In this document: positions 16,351 through 25,692 of the stretch, one piece after another
How the letters are laid out: every line of letters begins with the position of its first letter
Numbering within the stretch: the stretch's first letter is position 1
Assembly: GCA_947259925.1 (NCBI GenBank)
Contig: CAMYOG010000034.1
Span: 42,056 to 106,055 of the forward strand
Source: Thermoanaerobaculia bacterium
Lineage (GTDB): Bacteria; Acidobacteriota; Thermoanaerobaculia; Multivoradales; JAHEKO01
Reading direction: 5' to 3'
Length of the DNA: 64,000 nucleotides
Made by a program: the position numbers and the translations under genes
The notes under the pieces: generated by a model
The model's database searches: none
Seen by the model: the letters and a program-made list of their open reading frames with translations, nothing else
Told to the model about the DNA's origin: nothing

Positions 16351-16376
16351 GAAATGAGTAGCCTGTCACCGCTTTT
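16351..16376 (+). repeat. isolated copy of GTACCCTGTCACCGC-type repeat
   Basis: GAAATGAGTAGCCTGTCACC closely matches GAAATAAGTACCCTGTCACC found in the cluster at 59154-59295. It sits at the 3' end of a minor pseudopilin gene, overlapping its last codons. It is likely a member of a dispersed short repeat family. Confidence 0.5.
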
Positions 16377-16758
16377 GCCAGGTGAGCACCCGCGGGGTCG
16401 AGCCGCTGGTGTCGACCTCGGCCACCGCCACCTGGCTCCAGCCGGCAAGATTCGCGGTCGCGGTGATCTCGTAACGGTCGAGGCCGAGGGTGCGGACGCT
16501 GCTGCTGATCGTGCCCTTGTCGAGGCGGTGCTCGGGAGATCCCTGGAACGACCCGCTGCGCGCCAGCTCGGCCAGGGCTTCTGCCATCGCGGCGTCGTTC
16601 AAAGCGACCAGGCGAATCCGGCGAGCTTCCTGGGCCGATGTGCGGGTCTCCAGCTGCAAGGTGACGGCGATCGCCGTCGCTGCGGAGCCGACCAGGAGCA
16701 GCACCACCAGCGCCACCACGAGGGCGTGCCCAAACTCGTGACGCACGACGCGAATCAC
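16366..16758 (-). CDS. PilX-like minor pilin / pseudopilin-associated protein
   Basis: 130 residues. GTG at 16758 is chosen because it overlaps the upstream gene's stop (GTGA) and has AGGAGG close upstream. The N-terminus is one long hydrophobic helix (HALVVALVVLLLVGSAATA) followed by a soluble domain, as in PilX/GspK-like proteins, but without a clear FxxxE prepilin motif. It is the third gene of a leftward operon with two prepilins, and would be a minor component of a type IV pilus or type II secretion pseudopilus. Confidence 0.65.
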   Translation of the reverse strand: MIRVVRHEFGHALVVALVVLLLVGSAATAIAVTLQLETRTSAQEARRIRLVALNDAAMAEALAELARSGSFQGSPEHRLDKGTISSSVRTLGLDRYEITATANLAGWSQVAVAEVDTSGSTPRVLTWQKR

Positions 16759-17312
16759 CACGACCTCCTGCCGGGCACGGCGCGCATAGCTACCCGCATG
16801 CGCAGGATCTCGATCGTCGATCGGTCGACGCCCGGCTGACGGTCGAGGGCGTCGCCGTCCGGCCGGCGCCGATAGCCGACCTCCACCTCGACCAGATCCG
16901 GACTGAGCTGGAGCCACCGCCAACTGACGACGCCGCGCAGCAGTGGGCGCTCACCCACCAGCGAGCCACCGGCGTCGCGGAGGTAGCGGCTCACCTGATC
17001 CGCGGTCTTCTCGTAACGCACGATGCCACCGGTCGGGAGCCGCAGGGTCAGCGCGTCCCGGGACCAGAGTGCGCTCGCGCTCCCCCGCAGTCTCACGGTT
17101 CCGCCGGCACGGTGCAGGTCGTTGCGCAGCTGCTGGGCGATGTGCTGCGGCGTCGGGTCGAGCGCCGCCCGGCGGGTGGCCAACGTCGCCAGCTGCGTGT
17201 CTCGCAACAGCTGCGCCGCGAGCAGCATGAAGAGCGACATCAGGGCCAGGCTGACCACCGCCTCGATCACCGTGAATCCGCTAGCCGCTCGACGCACGGT
17301 CAGGGTCTCCAC
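16755..17312 (-). CDS. PilW/GspJ-like minor prepilin
   Basis: 185 residues. Prepilin peptidase site G-FTVIEAVVSLALMSL with Glu at +5 and an N-terminal leader METLTVRRAASG. The globular part resembles PilW/GspJ minor pilins. It overlaps both neighbours by a few bases, so the three genes are translated as one unit. No PilA major pilin, PilB/C/D or secretin genes occur in this window, so the core machinery must be elsewhere. Confidence 0.8.
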   Translation of the reverse strand: METLTVRRAASGFTVIEAVVSLALMSLFMLLAAQLLRDTQLATLATRRAALDPTPQHIAQQLRNDLHRAGGTVRLRGSASALWSRDALTLRLPTGGIVRYEKTADQVSRYLRDAGGSLVGERPLLRGVVSWRWLQLSPDLVEVEVGYRRRPDGDALDRQPGVDRSTIEILRMRVAMRAVPGRRSW

Positions 17313-17701
17313 GTCAGGGTCGTCACCGAACGGCTGGCTGGCCGTCCCCAGGTCAGATAGGTCGCGTCGACGCGCAGCTCATAGAGACCCGGCGTTCCGG
17401 TGGAATCGACCTCGAGCGTCAGGGTGAGATTCCGGTGCGGATCGGCCTCCGGGTAGGCGACACCGGGAACCAGACGCCCCGACACCAGCGGTATCTCCGC
17501 CGCCCGCACCGTCTCGAGAGCCGCTTCGATCGCCCGCAACGCCTCCTCGCCGGCGCGCGTCCGGTCCTGAAGGCGAGGCTGGAGGATCAGCAGCGTGAGA
17601 CCCGTCAGCATCATCGTCGAGACCAGGGCGAGAGCCACGGTGGTCTCGACCAGGGAGAACGCGCGACCGCCGCGCGCACGATAGGTACCGAGCCTGCGCA
17701 T
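17300..17701 (-). CDS. PilV-like minor prepilin
   Basis: 133 residues from ATG at 17701 (an upstream TTG would add 15 residues). The leader RRLGTYRARGGRA precedes FSLVETTVALALVS, the type IV prepilin motif with Glu at +5. The -1 residue is Ala rather than the usual Gly, which some prepilin peptidases tolerate. First gene of the V-W-X set of minor pseudopilins. Confidence 0.75.
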   Translation of the reverse strand: MRRLGTYRARGGRAFSLVETTVALALVSTMMLTGLTLLILQPRLQDRTRAGEEALRAIEAALETVRAAEIPLVSGRLVPGVAYPEADPHRNLTLTLEVDSTGTPGLYELRVDATYLTWGRPASRSVTTLTWRP

Positions 17702-17767
17702 CGTCACCGACGAGCGTAGGCGAGAGGGCTCCCTCGCGCTGTGCAACCTGCCGCCTTCAGCCGTCGC

Positions 17768-18580
17768 TCAGCCGAGCGCGACGTCGAGGATCATCATCAC
17801 GACGAAACCGGCGACCGCGCCCAGCGACGCGGCGTCGGCGTTGCCGGTGCTCTGGGATTCGGGGATGACCTCTTCGATGACCACGAAGACCATCGCTCCC
17901 GCCGCGAACGCCAGCGCGTAGGGAAGGATCGGACGCCAGGTCAGAACGGCGGCCGCACCGAGCACGCCGGCGACCGGCTCGACCATGCCAGACAACTGGC
18001 CATACCAGAAGCTCTTGAACCGCGACAGGCCCTGGCGCCTCAAGGGCATCGAGACCGCGAGCCCTTCGGGGAAGTTCTGGAGGCCGATGCCGATCGCCAG
18101 CGCGACCGCTCCGGCCACCGTCGGGCCGAGCTCGTGCGCCGCGGCACCGAAGGCGACGCCGACCGCCAGCCCTTCAGGGATGTTGTGCAGCGTGATCGCC
18201 AGCACCAGCAGGGTCGCTCGGCGCCAGCTGGTGGGCAGCCCCTCGGCGTCCTCCATCGGCGCCTTGAGGTGCAGGTGGGGGATGATGTAGTCGGCCAGCC
18301 GCAGGAAGAACGCGCCGAGAATGAATCCGACGGCGGGGGGGAACCACCTGGGCAGGCTGCCCGCGGCCGCCATCTCGATCGCGGGCGCAAGCAGCGACCA
18401 GAAGCTCGCCGCGAGCATTACGCCGGCCGTGAAACCGAGCATGACGTCCAGGAACTTCCGGTTCTCGCGACGGAAGAGGAAGACCAGGCCGGCTCCGGCC
18501 GCGGTCATGCTCCAGGTGAAGAGCGTGGCCAGTAGGGCCTGCGCCACTGGACTCAGACCGCTGAACTCCTCCCAGATCAT
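17768..18580 (-). CDS. ZIP-family divalent metal transporter
   Basis: 270 residues, about eight transmembrane helices. Helix 4 carries [15 protein letters not shown] and helix 5 [15 protein letters not shown], the paired metal-binding HNxPEG/xNxPEG motifs of the GufA-like ZIP group. An acidic pair VIEEVIPES follows. A His-containing loop ([15 protein letters not shown]) lies between helices 3 and 4. It would import Zn2+ or related metals. The internal start at 18580 is favoured because the residues upstream are not membrane-protein-like. It is divergent from the DinB gene. Confidence 0.9.
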   Translation of the reverse strand: MIWEEFSGLSPVAQALLATLFTWSMTAAGAGLVFLFRRENRKFLDVMLGFTAGVMLAASFWSLLAPAIEMAAAGSLPRWFPPAVGFILGAFFLRLADYIIPHLHLKAPMEDAEGLPTSWRRATLLVLAITLHNIPEGLAVGVAFGAAAHELGPTVAGAVALAIGIGLQNFPEGLAVSMPLRRQGLSRFKSFWYGQLSGMVEPVAGVLGAAAVLTWRPILPYALAFAAGAMVFVVIEEVIPESQSTGNADAASLGAVAGFVVMMILDVALG

Positions 18581-18712
18581 CGTTCGCGCGCTACCAGCGG
18601 CGTCGAAGCCACTCCCGCCGATTGTATGCCGGTAACGAGTGATCGGGGTGATGCGAGGAGGTCGTCCTCCGACGGATCCTTCGCGGTCGGGCCTCGTGAG
18701 AGACTGCCACCC

Positions 18713-19273
18713 ATGTTCGAGCTCGAGGTACCCGGTACTCGGGAGGAGATCCGCCAGGCGCTGGCCGCACAGGAGCAGGAGATCAGGTCGTTCCTGGACG
18801 GCTTCGGCCTCGAGACGTTCTTCGCTCCGCAGGGCGCGCACTGGTCACCGGCCGGCCACGTGCGCCACCTGAACAAGACGGTAGGCGCGGTGGCGAACGG
18901 TATGGGCCAGCCGAGAGTCGCGCTGCTCGCTTTCGGTCGCTCCACGAACGGCTCTCGCCCCTATGACGAGATCGTGGAGCTCTACCACTCGGCGCTCGAG
19001 GCCGGCGGCCAGGCCGGTAGCTACGGGCCCTCGGACCGGGTCCCGGACCTCTCGCGGGAAGAGTGGCGGACGCAGATCATGGAGCGCTGGGCCGAAGTGG
19101 GCAAGCGGCTTCGCAAGGCGCTGCTCGGCTGGTCCGAAAGCCAGCTCGACGTCTACCGGCTACCGCACCCGCTGATCGGCAAGCTGACGATCCGGGAGCT
19201 GGCGCACTGGGACCTGTACCACAACGCTCACCACGCTCGGCGGATCGCCGAGCGCGCCGGCGACGACCGTTAG
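18713..19273 (+). CDS. DinB-family protein
   Basis: 186 residues forming a four-helix bundle of the DinB_2 type. The putative metal-binding histidines are in [13 protein letters not shown] and in the C-terminal [13 protein letters not shown] at 18713 begins [13 protein letters not shown]. Such proteins are often metal-dependent thiol S-transferases or of unknown role. It is transcribed away from the ZIP gene across a 130-bp gap that must hold both promoters. Confidence 0.85.
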   Translation: MFELEVPGTREEIRQALAAQEQEIRSFLDGFGLETFFAPQGAHWSPAGHVRHLNKTVGAVANGMGQPRVALLAFGRSTNGSRPYDEIVELYHSALEAGGQAGSYGPSDRVPDLSREEWRTQIMERWAEVGKRLRKALLGWSESQLDVYRLPHPLIGKLTIRELAHWDLYHNAHHARRIAERAGDDR

Positions 19274-19291
19274 TGCCTTCTTTTGCCGTGC

Positions 19292-19501
19292 TCAGTCGAG
19301 TCGGGCGCGGGCCGCGGGCATCTGGGGTGGCACGACCGTGGCGCGGCGCTGGGCCGCAGGATCGAGCCGGTATTTCCCCGGTCTGGAGGGCGGATTCGAG
19401 CCCGGCTGCGTCCGCCACCAGAGTGACCAGCCCACCTGCTTGACGTAGGCACGCACGCCGCCGATCTCTCGAAAAGACCGCCGATCGCTCAAGATACTCA
19501 T
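19292..19501 (-). CDS. possible small Trp-rich protein
   Basis: A 69-residue frame opening with a good AAGGAG site eight to nine bases before ATG. It contains VKQVGWSLWWRTQPGSNPP and a basic, Pro-rich tail. No family is recognised. Coding is supported only by the ribosome binding site and by filling the gap between convergent and divergent neighbours; it could also be spurious. Confidence 0.4.
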   Translation of the reverse strand: MSILSDRRSFREIGGVRAYVKQVGWSLWWRTQPGSNPPSRPGKYRLDPAAQRRATVVPPQMPAARARLD

Positions 19502-19898
19502 TCGAAGTTGCTCCTTCCTAGCATCTCGGGCTTCTTGCCAATGGCGTGCCAGGTCGCCGCCGGTGCCGGAGCGCCCGGCTCCCGCCTGCCGACCCAGGCC
19601 CGCCCGCCCGATGAACTCTGGCGGCGCCGACCGACAGTCCTGAAAGGGTGACACCGAATCTCCCTCACGGTGTCGGACCAGGCCCGGTGGTCGCCAATGG
19701 TTTGGATGCGAAGAGCTGGATTCTCCTTCGCGATCATCGTTCCGCGAAGGATCAAGATCCGATCGGCATCTAATCTGGAAGACGCTTCGGCGCTCCCGCT
19801 GTGAGAGAGACCGGCGTCTTGCCGGGTCGACGACGATGAAGCTGCCCCCAGGAGGACCGGCCGCGGGATCACCCATCGCCGTCTGCTACCCTGGTTTG
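19502..19898. other. 397-bp intergenic region before TonB receptor
   Basis: No convincing gene is seen. An inverted repeat GACACCG/CGGTGTC with an 11-base spacer (19650-19674) lies midway and could be a regulator site or hairpin. The promoter of the TonB-dependent receptor is expected here, plausibly recognised by the ECF sigma factor encoded at 23439-24029, but no sigma motif could be defined by eye. Confidence 0.4.
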
Positions 19899-22442
19899 AT
19901 GCGGGCGAAGGCGGGATCCTTCGCGCTACTGCTCGCCCTGGTCCTCGCGGCGGCGCCCCTGTCGGCGACAGACGGGGAAGCGTTCCGCGGCCAGTCGCTC
20001 ATCGAGGCGCTGCGGGAGCTCAACGCACGCGGCCTGAAGCTGGTGTTCACCAGCAGCGTCGTCCGGCCGGAGATGAAGGTCGAGGTCGAGCCGACCGCGA
20101 CCGACGACCGGGAAGTGCTGGAGCAGCTGCTCCTGCCGCACGGCCTGACGACCCAAGAGGGTCCGGGAGAGACGCTGATCATCGTGCCACGGTCGGTGGC
20201 GGGTCGGGTCGGGTCGGGGCCGGTGGTCGGCTTCGTCCGCTCACGCGCCGATGGCTCCGGAGTCGCCGGCGCGACCGTGAGGGTCCTGGAGACCGGAGCC
20301 GAGGTGACTACCGCCGCCGACGGCAGCTTCGAGGTCGGGCTCTCGCCCCAGGGCCTGTTCACCCTCGAGGCGCGGCGGAGGGGCTTCGTCCTCGGGCAGG
20401 TCGGCGAGGTCGGCGTCGGTGCCGGATCGATCGAGGTCGAGATCGTGCTGGATCCCGCCCCGGTCATGGAGGAGGAGCTCCTGGTCACGCCGAGCCGGGT
20501 CTCGATCCTGCGCGAAGAGCCGGTGGCGCAGCTCGACTTCAGTCGCGACGATATTCACGCGCTACCGCACCTGGGCGGTGACTTCTTTCGCGCTCTGAGT
20601 CTCCTGCCCGGCCTGGCCGGTAACGACGTCTCGGCCCAGTTCCACGTGCGCGGCGGCCGCCGCGACGAGACGCAGATCCTCCTGGACGGTCAGGAGCTGT
20701 ACGAGGTCTACCACCTCCAGGACTACGACAGCGCGCTGAGCGTCATCGCCCCGACGACCCTCGAGAACGTCGACCTGATCACCGGTGGATTTCCCGCCGA
20801 GCACGGCGATCGGATGAGCGGTGTGCTCGACATGACGACGATCACCCCGACCGGATCGACCCAGGGGCTGATCGGAATCGGCCTGCTGAGTGCGCAGCTG
20901 GGCGGTGCCGGCGTGTTCGGTGCGGAACGCCAGGGGAGCTGGTTGGCGCAGGTGCGCCGCGGGTCGATCGACCTCGCGAATCAGCTGCTCGGCAACGAGG
21001 ACCCGCGGTACTGGGACGCCTTCGGCAAGGTCGACTACCGACTCGGCGCTCGCAACAGCCTGCGCGCGAATCTGCTGCATGCCGATGATCACCTGACCTT
21101 CCAGGAGGTGGTGGACAGCGAGAGCAAGCGGATCGACACCAACTACGAGAGCTCGTACCTCTGGCTCACCCACCAGTCGATTCTGAGCTCCGAGCTCCTG
21201 CTCGAGAACGCGGCCTCGGCCAGTCGGATCGACCGCGACCGATTCGGCATCGAGCTCGAGGACGACGTGCAGTTCGTGATCAACGACCTGCGCCAGCTCG
21301 ACGTCCTGAGCTTGCGTCAGAGCTGGACTTCGCAGCCCTCCAGGCAGCACTTCGTGAAATGGGGCTTCGAGGCCCGCAAGTTCGACACCGACTACGACTA
21401 CTCTGGGATCACCTCGTTCCAGAACCCGCTGGCGGTGATCCGGGAGAACGGCAGCGACAGCGCGATCCTGTTCACCGACCGGTTCGTGGAGTACCACTAC
21501 AGTGCGCATCTCGCCGACCGGATGCGTCTGTCGCCGGAGCTGACGCTCGAGCTTGGAGTGCGCTACGACGAGCACACCCAGACCGACGAGAGCCTGGTCA
21601 GCCCGCGTCTGAATCTCGCCTACTCACCGGGTGAGCGCAGCGTCTTTCGGCTCGCCTGGGGCCGATTCACGCAGAGTCAGCGGCCGTACGAGCTGCAGGT
21701 CGAAGACGGCGAGACCAGCTTCTTCCCGGTAGAGCGGTCCGAGCATCGGGTGCTCGGGTATCAGAGGCTGTTCGGAGAGGGCTCGAGAGGCGTCGTTCTC
21801 CGCACCGAGGTCTATCGACGTACCGTGACCAACCCGCGACCCCGGTACGAGAACATGTACGAGCCGATCAACACCTTCCCCGAGGTCGAGCCGGATCGCG
21901 TGCGGATCGCTCCGGACCGGAGCATCGCCGAGGGGGTGGAGCTCTTCCTCAAGGGACGCGTCGGCAGGAGCTCGCGCTGGTGGATCAACTACACCTACTC
22001 GTCCACCGAAGACCGACTGAACGGCGTCCTGGTGCCGCGGCGCTTCGACCAGACCCACAGCCTGAATCTCGACTTCGACTACCGGCCGGGCGACAAGTGG
22101 CGCTTCAACTTCGCCTGGCGCTACCACACCGGCTGGCCGACGACCGCGCTGACGCTGAGCGAGGGGCTCGACGAAGACGGCGAGGTGATCTTCACGCCGG
22201 TGCTCGGTCCGCTCTACGGTGAGCGGCTGCCCGACTACCATCGCCTCGACCTGCGCGCGGGCCGGGACTGGAAGACCCGCATCGGTCTGCTGACCTTCTA
22301 CGTCGACATCCAGAACGTCTACGATCGGGCCAACATCGGCGGCTTCGATTTCGAGATCGACGAGGAAGCGGGGACGATCCTCCAAATCGGTGAGGAGTGG
22401 GCCGGCTTCCTGCCCTCGGCCGGGATCCTGCTCGAGTTCTAG
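19899..22442 (+). CDS. TonB-dependent receptor with N-terminal STN-like domain
   Basis: 847 residues. Signal peptide (AGSFALLLALVLAAAPLSA), then an STN/secretin-like signalling domain (about 25-100), a carboxypeptidase-regulatory-like beta sandwich (about 110-190), a plug domain (FHVRGGRRDETQILLDGQEL; DLITGGFPAEHGDRMSGVL) and a 22-strand type barrel ending in LLEF. ATG at 19899 is preferred since it opens the signal peptide. The STN domain normally signals to a FecR-type anti-sigma; exactly such a gene lies immediately convergent downstream with its sigma factor. Substrate unknown. Confidence 0.92.
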   Translation: MRAKAGSFALLLALVLAAAPLSATDGEAFRGQSLIEALRELNARGLKLVFTSSVVRPEMKVEVEPTATDDREVLEQLLLPHGLTTQEGPGETLIIVPRSVAGRVGSGPVVGFVRSRADGSGVAGATVRVLETGAEVTTAADGSFEVGLSPQGLFTLEARRRGFVLGQVGEVGVGAGSIEVEIVLDPAPVMEEELLVTPSRVSILREEPVAQLDFSRDDIHALPHLGGDFFRALSLLPGLAGNDVSAQFHVRGGRRDETQILLDGQELYEVYHLQDYDSALSVIAPTTLENVDLITGGFPAEHGDRMSGVLDMTTITPTGSTQGLIGIGLLSAQLGGAGVFGAERQGSWLAQVRRGSIDLANQLLGNEDPRYWDAFGKVDYRLGARNSLRANLLHADDHLTFQEVVDSESKRIDTNYESSYLWLTHQSILSSELLLENAASASRIDRDRFGIELEDDVQFVINDLRQLDVLSLRQSWTSQPSRQHFVKWGFEARKFDTDYDYSGITSFQNPLAVIRENGSDSAILFTDRFVEYHYSAHLADRMRLSPELTLELGVRYDEHTQTDESLVSPRLNLAYSPGERSVFRLAWGRFTQSQRPYELQVEDGETSFFPVERSEHRVLGYQRLFGEGSRGVVLRTEVYRRTVTNPRPRYENMYEPINTFPEVEPDRVRIAPDRSIAEGVELFLKGRVGRSSRWWINYTYSSTEDRLNGVLVPRRFDQTHSLNLDFDYRPGDKWRFNFAWRYHTGWPTTALTLSEGLDEDGEVIFTPVLGPLYGERLPDYHRLDLRAGRDWKTRIGLLTFYVDIQNVYDRANIGGFDFEIDEEAGTILQIGEEWAGFLPSAGILLEF

Positions 22443-22447
22443 CCCGG

Positions 22448-23422
22448 CTAGCGCCGGCCGATCACCAGCGTCTCGCCGTCGAGGCGGTAGCCGAGACCGC
22501 TACTGGACAGCACCGCGCGCAACGACTCCTCGGGCGTCATCCCTTCGATGCTGCCGTAGACGGTCTCGGTGGCGTAGCGCTCGAGGCTCGCCTCCTCGTA
22601 GGCGATCTGCCAACCGGTCTCGCGTGCGATCCAGTCGAGGTAGGCCCCGAGCGAGCGGCCCTCGATATCGGGGCTGGGGGCGGTGTCGAGGACCCAGGAC
22701 CAGGTCGGACCGGTCAGTGTGACCGGCGATCGAACCACCTCGCCGCCCGAGTCGACGAGCAACTGCTCGCCACGCGAGGCCGAGAACGTTCCGCCGCTGT
22801 GATCCACCGAGACGCTTCCTTCGCGCACCCGGACGCGCATCCCACCGTTCAGGCGGACCTCGTACTGCGTGCCGATCTCGCGCACCGTGCCGAGCGGCGT
22901 GCCGATCTCGAGGCCGTCGGAGGCGCCCTCGGCTCCCGAATCGATGTAGACGGCCCCCCGCTCCAGCTCCAGTCGCTGGGCGGAGGCGAGCCGGACCCTG
23001 GAATCGGAGTCGACTCGAATCGAGTGCCCGCTCGCCATGCGCAGTGCCACTCGGATCGGCGAGTCCCCGATCGTGGAGATCTCGGTACCGGCGGCCAGCT
23101 GGTCGCCTACGCCGAACCGGCTCTCGGTAGCGCCCTCGGCGCGCAGGAGCTCGACGGTCGCCACCGCCGCGGTCGCCAACGGTTGCCGACCCGAGCGGTA
23201 GAGCCAGATGGCGGTCACCACCAGGAGCAGGCTGGCGGCCATCGCCAGCAGCGGCCGGTAGGACCGGCCCTCGAAGATCGGCGTACCGCTCTGGCTCAGC
23301 CACTCCCGCCTCGCGGCCGTACGGATCCTCTCGAGGTCGGCGGCCGGCAGCTCGACCGGCGGACCGGCCTCGACGAGCAGGTCGCGAATCTCGTCATTCG
23401 GATGGCTATGGTTCTCGTTCAT
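22448..23422 (-). CDS. FecR-family anti-sigma/sigma regulator with C-terminal STN-like domain
   Basis: 324 residues: an N-terminal cytoplasmic segment, one transmembrane helix (PLLAMAASLLLVVTAIWLY, about 57-75), and a periplasmic FecR domain with LEIGTPLGTVREIGTQYEV and VREGSVSVDHSGGTF. The C-terminal 70 residues (DIEGRSLGAYLDWIARETGW onward) look like an STN/DUF4974 module. It is encoded 16 bases after the ECF sigma gene and would relay the receptor's signal to it. Convergent with the TonB receptor gene, five bases apart. Confidence 0.9.
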   Translation of the reverse strand: MNENHSHPNDEIRDLLVEAGPPVELPAADLERIRTAARREWLSQSGTPIFEGRSYRPLLAMAASLLLVVTAIWLYRSGRQPLATAAVATVELLRAEGATESRFGVGDQLAAGTEISTIGDSPIRVALRMASGHSIRVDSDSRVRLASAQRLELERGAVYIDSGAEGASDGLEIGTPLGTVREIGTQYEVRLNGGMRVRVREGSVSVDHSGGTFSASRGEQLLVDSGGEVVRSPVTLTGPTWSWVLDTAPSPDIEGRSLGAYLDWIARETGWQIAYEEASLERYATETVYGSIEGMTPEESLRAVLSSSGLGYRLDGETLVIGRR

Positions 23423-23438
23423 GGCTCCACTAGACCTT

Positions 23439-24029
23439 TCACAACGTGGCAGGGTCGACGTCGGTCGACTCCTGGAGTCGCTCGAAGGTGACCCGGAACG
23501 ACTGGCGAGCCCGGGTGAGTAGCGATTCCGCCGCCTTGGGCCCGACCTCCAGCCGGGTAGCGATCTCTTTGACCGGAAGATCCTCCAGGTACTTCCAGGC
23601 GAGGACGTCCCGGTACTTCCTGGGCACCAGGTCGAGCGCCATGTGGACCAGCAGACCCCTTTCCTTGTGCAGGAGGGCTCCCTCCGGCTCCGGTTGCCGC
23701 GGCCGCTGGGCCGGGGCGACGGCGTTCATCGACTCCTCGGTCAGCTCGACCTGGTGCGGCCGCCGGCCCTGCTTGCGGTAGTGCATCGCGATCTCTCTAC
23801 GGCAGCAGGCGCACAACCAGGTCATGAAGGCGGCCTCGCCCCGAAAGGAGCTCAGCTTGGCGATCGCCTTGCACACCGTGCTCTGCACGATGTCGCAGGT
23901 CAGCTCGCGGTCCTGGTCGAGGCGGAAGAACGCGAATCTGTAGAGCGCCGGGATGAAGGACTCGGAGAAGAGTCGGAACGCCTCCTCGTCTCCGCTGAGC
24001 ATGCCCTTCACGAGCTGTCGATCGTCCAT
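23439..24029 (-). CDS. ECF-type sigma-70 factor
   Basis: 196 residues. Region 2 is intact (LYRFAFFRLDQDRELTCDIV, then SSFRGEAAFMTWLCACCRREI) and region 4 has YRDVLAWKYLEDLPVKEIA and a recognition helix GPKAAESLLTRARQSF. ATG at 24029 is used. It is the first gene of the sigma-FecR pair, a FecI/FecR-like signalling system for the TonB receptor facing it. The linker between regions is long and Pro/Gln-rich. Confidence 0.9.
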   Translation of the reverse strand: MDDRQLVKGMLSGDEEAFRLFSESFIPALYRFAFFRLDQDRELTCDIVQSTVCKAIAKLSSFRGEAAFMTWLCACCRREIAMHYRKQGRRPHQVELTEESMNAVAPAQRPRQPEPEGALLHKERGLLVHMALDLVPRKYRDVLAWKYLEDLPVKEIATRLEVGPKAAESLLTRARQSFRVTFERLQESTDVDPATL

Positions 24030-24238
24030 TCTGGTGCTCTGCGGGCCGGGTGAGCCGGCTGCCGGAAGTCTAAGGCTGATCGAGGCTGAATGGGTCATGG
24101 TCCCCTGGGCACTCGTCTCAGGCGCGGCAGCGCCTTCGTGCCGCCTGCTTTATAGATGCGCGAACGGCCAGAGTCCTTCGCGCTGGTAGCCTCGCGGTCT
24201 ACATGCACCTCGATCTCTCGAGCGGGCGGGCCTGAGCC

Positions 24239-25354
24239 GTGGGCCGATCCTCCCGGGTGATGGCGCTCGACGCCATGCGTGGCGCCACCATCGTCGCCAT
24301 GATCCTGGTGAACAATCCGGGCAGCTGGTCCCACGTCCACCCCCAGCTCCGGCACGCCAACTGGCACGGCTGGACGCTGACCGACCTGGTCTTTCCGTTC
24401 TTTCTGTTCATCGTCGGCGTGTCGATCGTCTACTCGCTGGGTGGTGCACTCGATCGCGGGCGGACGCCCCGCTCGCAGCTGGGTCGGGTCTTCAATCGCA
24501 GCCTGCGGCTCCTGTTCTTCGGGCTCCTGATCGCCGCGTGGTCGGTCCCCGCCCTCGCCGACATCCGCATTCCCGGGGTGCTCCAGCGGATCTCGGTCTG
24601 CTACCTGGCCGGCGCGATCCTCTACCTCTATCTATCCCGGCGGCAGCTGCGCGTGCTCCTGATCACGCTGCTCGCCGGCTACTGGGCGGCGCTCGTGCTG
24701 ATCCCGGTACCGGGCGTGGGGCCGCCTGATCTGGCGCAGAAGGACGTCAACATCGCCGCCTGGCTCGACCGTCTGCTGCTCGAAGGGCACCTCTGGGGGC
24801 AGAGCAAGACCTGGGATCCGGAAGGCATCCTGAGTACCCTGTCGTCGATCGCCACCGTGCTCCTGGGGCTCGAGGTCGGGCGATTCCTGCGTGGGCAGCG
24901 GATCGACTCCGAGCGGGTGCGTCGACTGGCGATCGTGGGTGTCGGCGTGGCGATTAGCGGCAGGGTCTGGGGAGTGGTCTTGCCGATCAACAAATCGCTC
25001 TGGACCGGCAGCTTCGTGCTCTGGACCGGTGGTCTGGGTATGGTTTTGTTGGCCCTCCTGCTCTGGATCATCGACCTCCACGGCTGGCGCCGCTGGGCGC
25101 ATCCGTTCGTGGTCTTCGGTCGGAACGCGATCTCGGTCTTCGTGATGAGTGGCCTCCTGGCGCGGACGTTCAACCGGATGACGATCGCTACCGCGGCCGG
25201 TGAGATGAGCCTCAAGCGGTTCTACTACGACAAGCTCTTCACCTCCTGGCTCCCGCCCGACGCCGCCTCGCTGGCGCACGCGCTGGCCTGGGTGCTGTTC
25301 TGTTACCTGGTCGTCTGGGTGATGTTCCGAAACCGAATCTTCATCCGGATCTGA
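24239..25354 (+). CDS. HGSNAT/NagX-like membrane acyltransferase (COG4299)
   Basis: 371 residues, ten or so transmembrane helices. RVMALDAMRGATIVAMILVN and WHGWTLTDLVFPFFLFIVG are the hallmark N-terminal helices of the heparan-alpha-glucosaminide N-acetyltransferase family, including the conserved His in the loop. Bacterial members are believed to acetylate amino sugars using acetyl-CoA across the membrane. Start is GTG 24239; ATG 24260 is an alternative. A coding-like tail continues in the same frame past the TGA stop, described separately. Confidence 0.88.
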   Translation: MGRSSRVMALDAMRGATIVAMILVNNPGSWSHVHPQLRHANWHGWTLTDLVFPFFLFIVGVSIVYSLGGALDRGRTPRSQLGRVFNRSLRLLFFGLLIAAWSVPALADIRIPGVLQRISVCYLAGAILYLYLSRRQLRVLLITLLAGYWAALVLIPVPGVGPPDLAQKDVNIAAWLDRLLLEGHLWGQSKTWDPEGILSTLSSIATVLLGLEVGRFLRGQRIDSERVRRLAIVGVGVAISGRVWGVVLPINKSLWTGSFVLWTGGLGMVLLALLLWIIDLHGWRRWAHPFVVFGRNAISVFVMSGLLARTFNRMTIATAAGEMSLKRFYYDKLFTSWLPPDAASLAHALAWVLFCYLVVWVMFRNRIFIRI

Positions 25355-25471
25355 GCGGCCATCCGGGGCGGCGGGCTCTCGGAGAGCACCAAGAACTACG
25401 ATCGCACCTCGGTGGTCGAGACCCTGAAGGCCGTCGTCGCCCTCGGCAACGACGTCCGCCCGCGACCCTAG
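25355..25471 (+). pseudogene. gene remnant, in-frame coding-like tail
   Basis: Immediately after the acyltransferase TGA, the same frame stays open for 38 codons to a TAG. Nearly every third position is G or C, as in real genes here. The peptide includes LSESTKNYDRTSVVETLKA and ends VALGNDVRPRP. It does not resemble the acyltransferase family C-terminus and has no start codon. It is probably the 3' end of a deleted gene. The lost gene is not identified. Confidence 0.45.
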
Positions 25472-25692
25472 CCGGTCTCTCTCCTGCGACCTCGCGGCCG
25501 GCGATTCCCTGTTCCAGGCCGCGCGTCCGCTTGTCTAAGTTGACGATGTGGCGGCAGACGACCAGATCCCCGTTGCCGGTGACGCTGGCGCTCGTCGGGG
25601 CCGACGGTACCCGGCAGCCACGCTCGATCGCCTCCGGTAGTCTTGCCTGGTCCGCTCTCGAGGCGTCGGCCCGGAGCGCCAGTTCGAGTCCG

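Noticed and set aside
5497..24107. GGGTCATGGTCCC at 5494-5506 and 24091-24103 region
   Set aside because: Only 13 bases, once near each of two unrelated promoters or gene ends; chance match cannot be excluded and no other copy was noticed.
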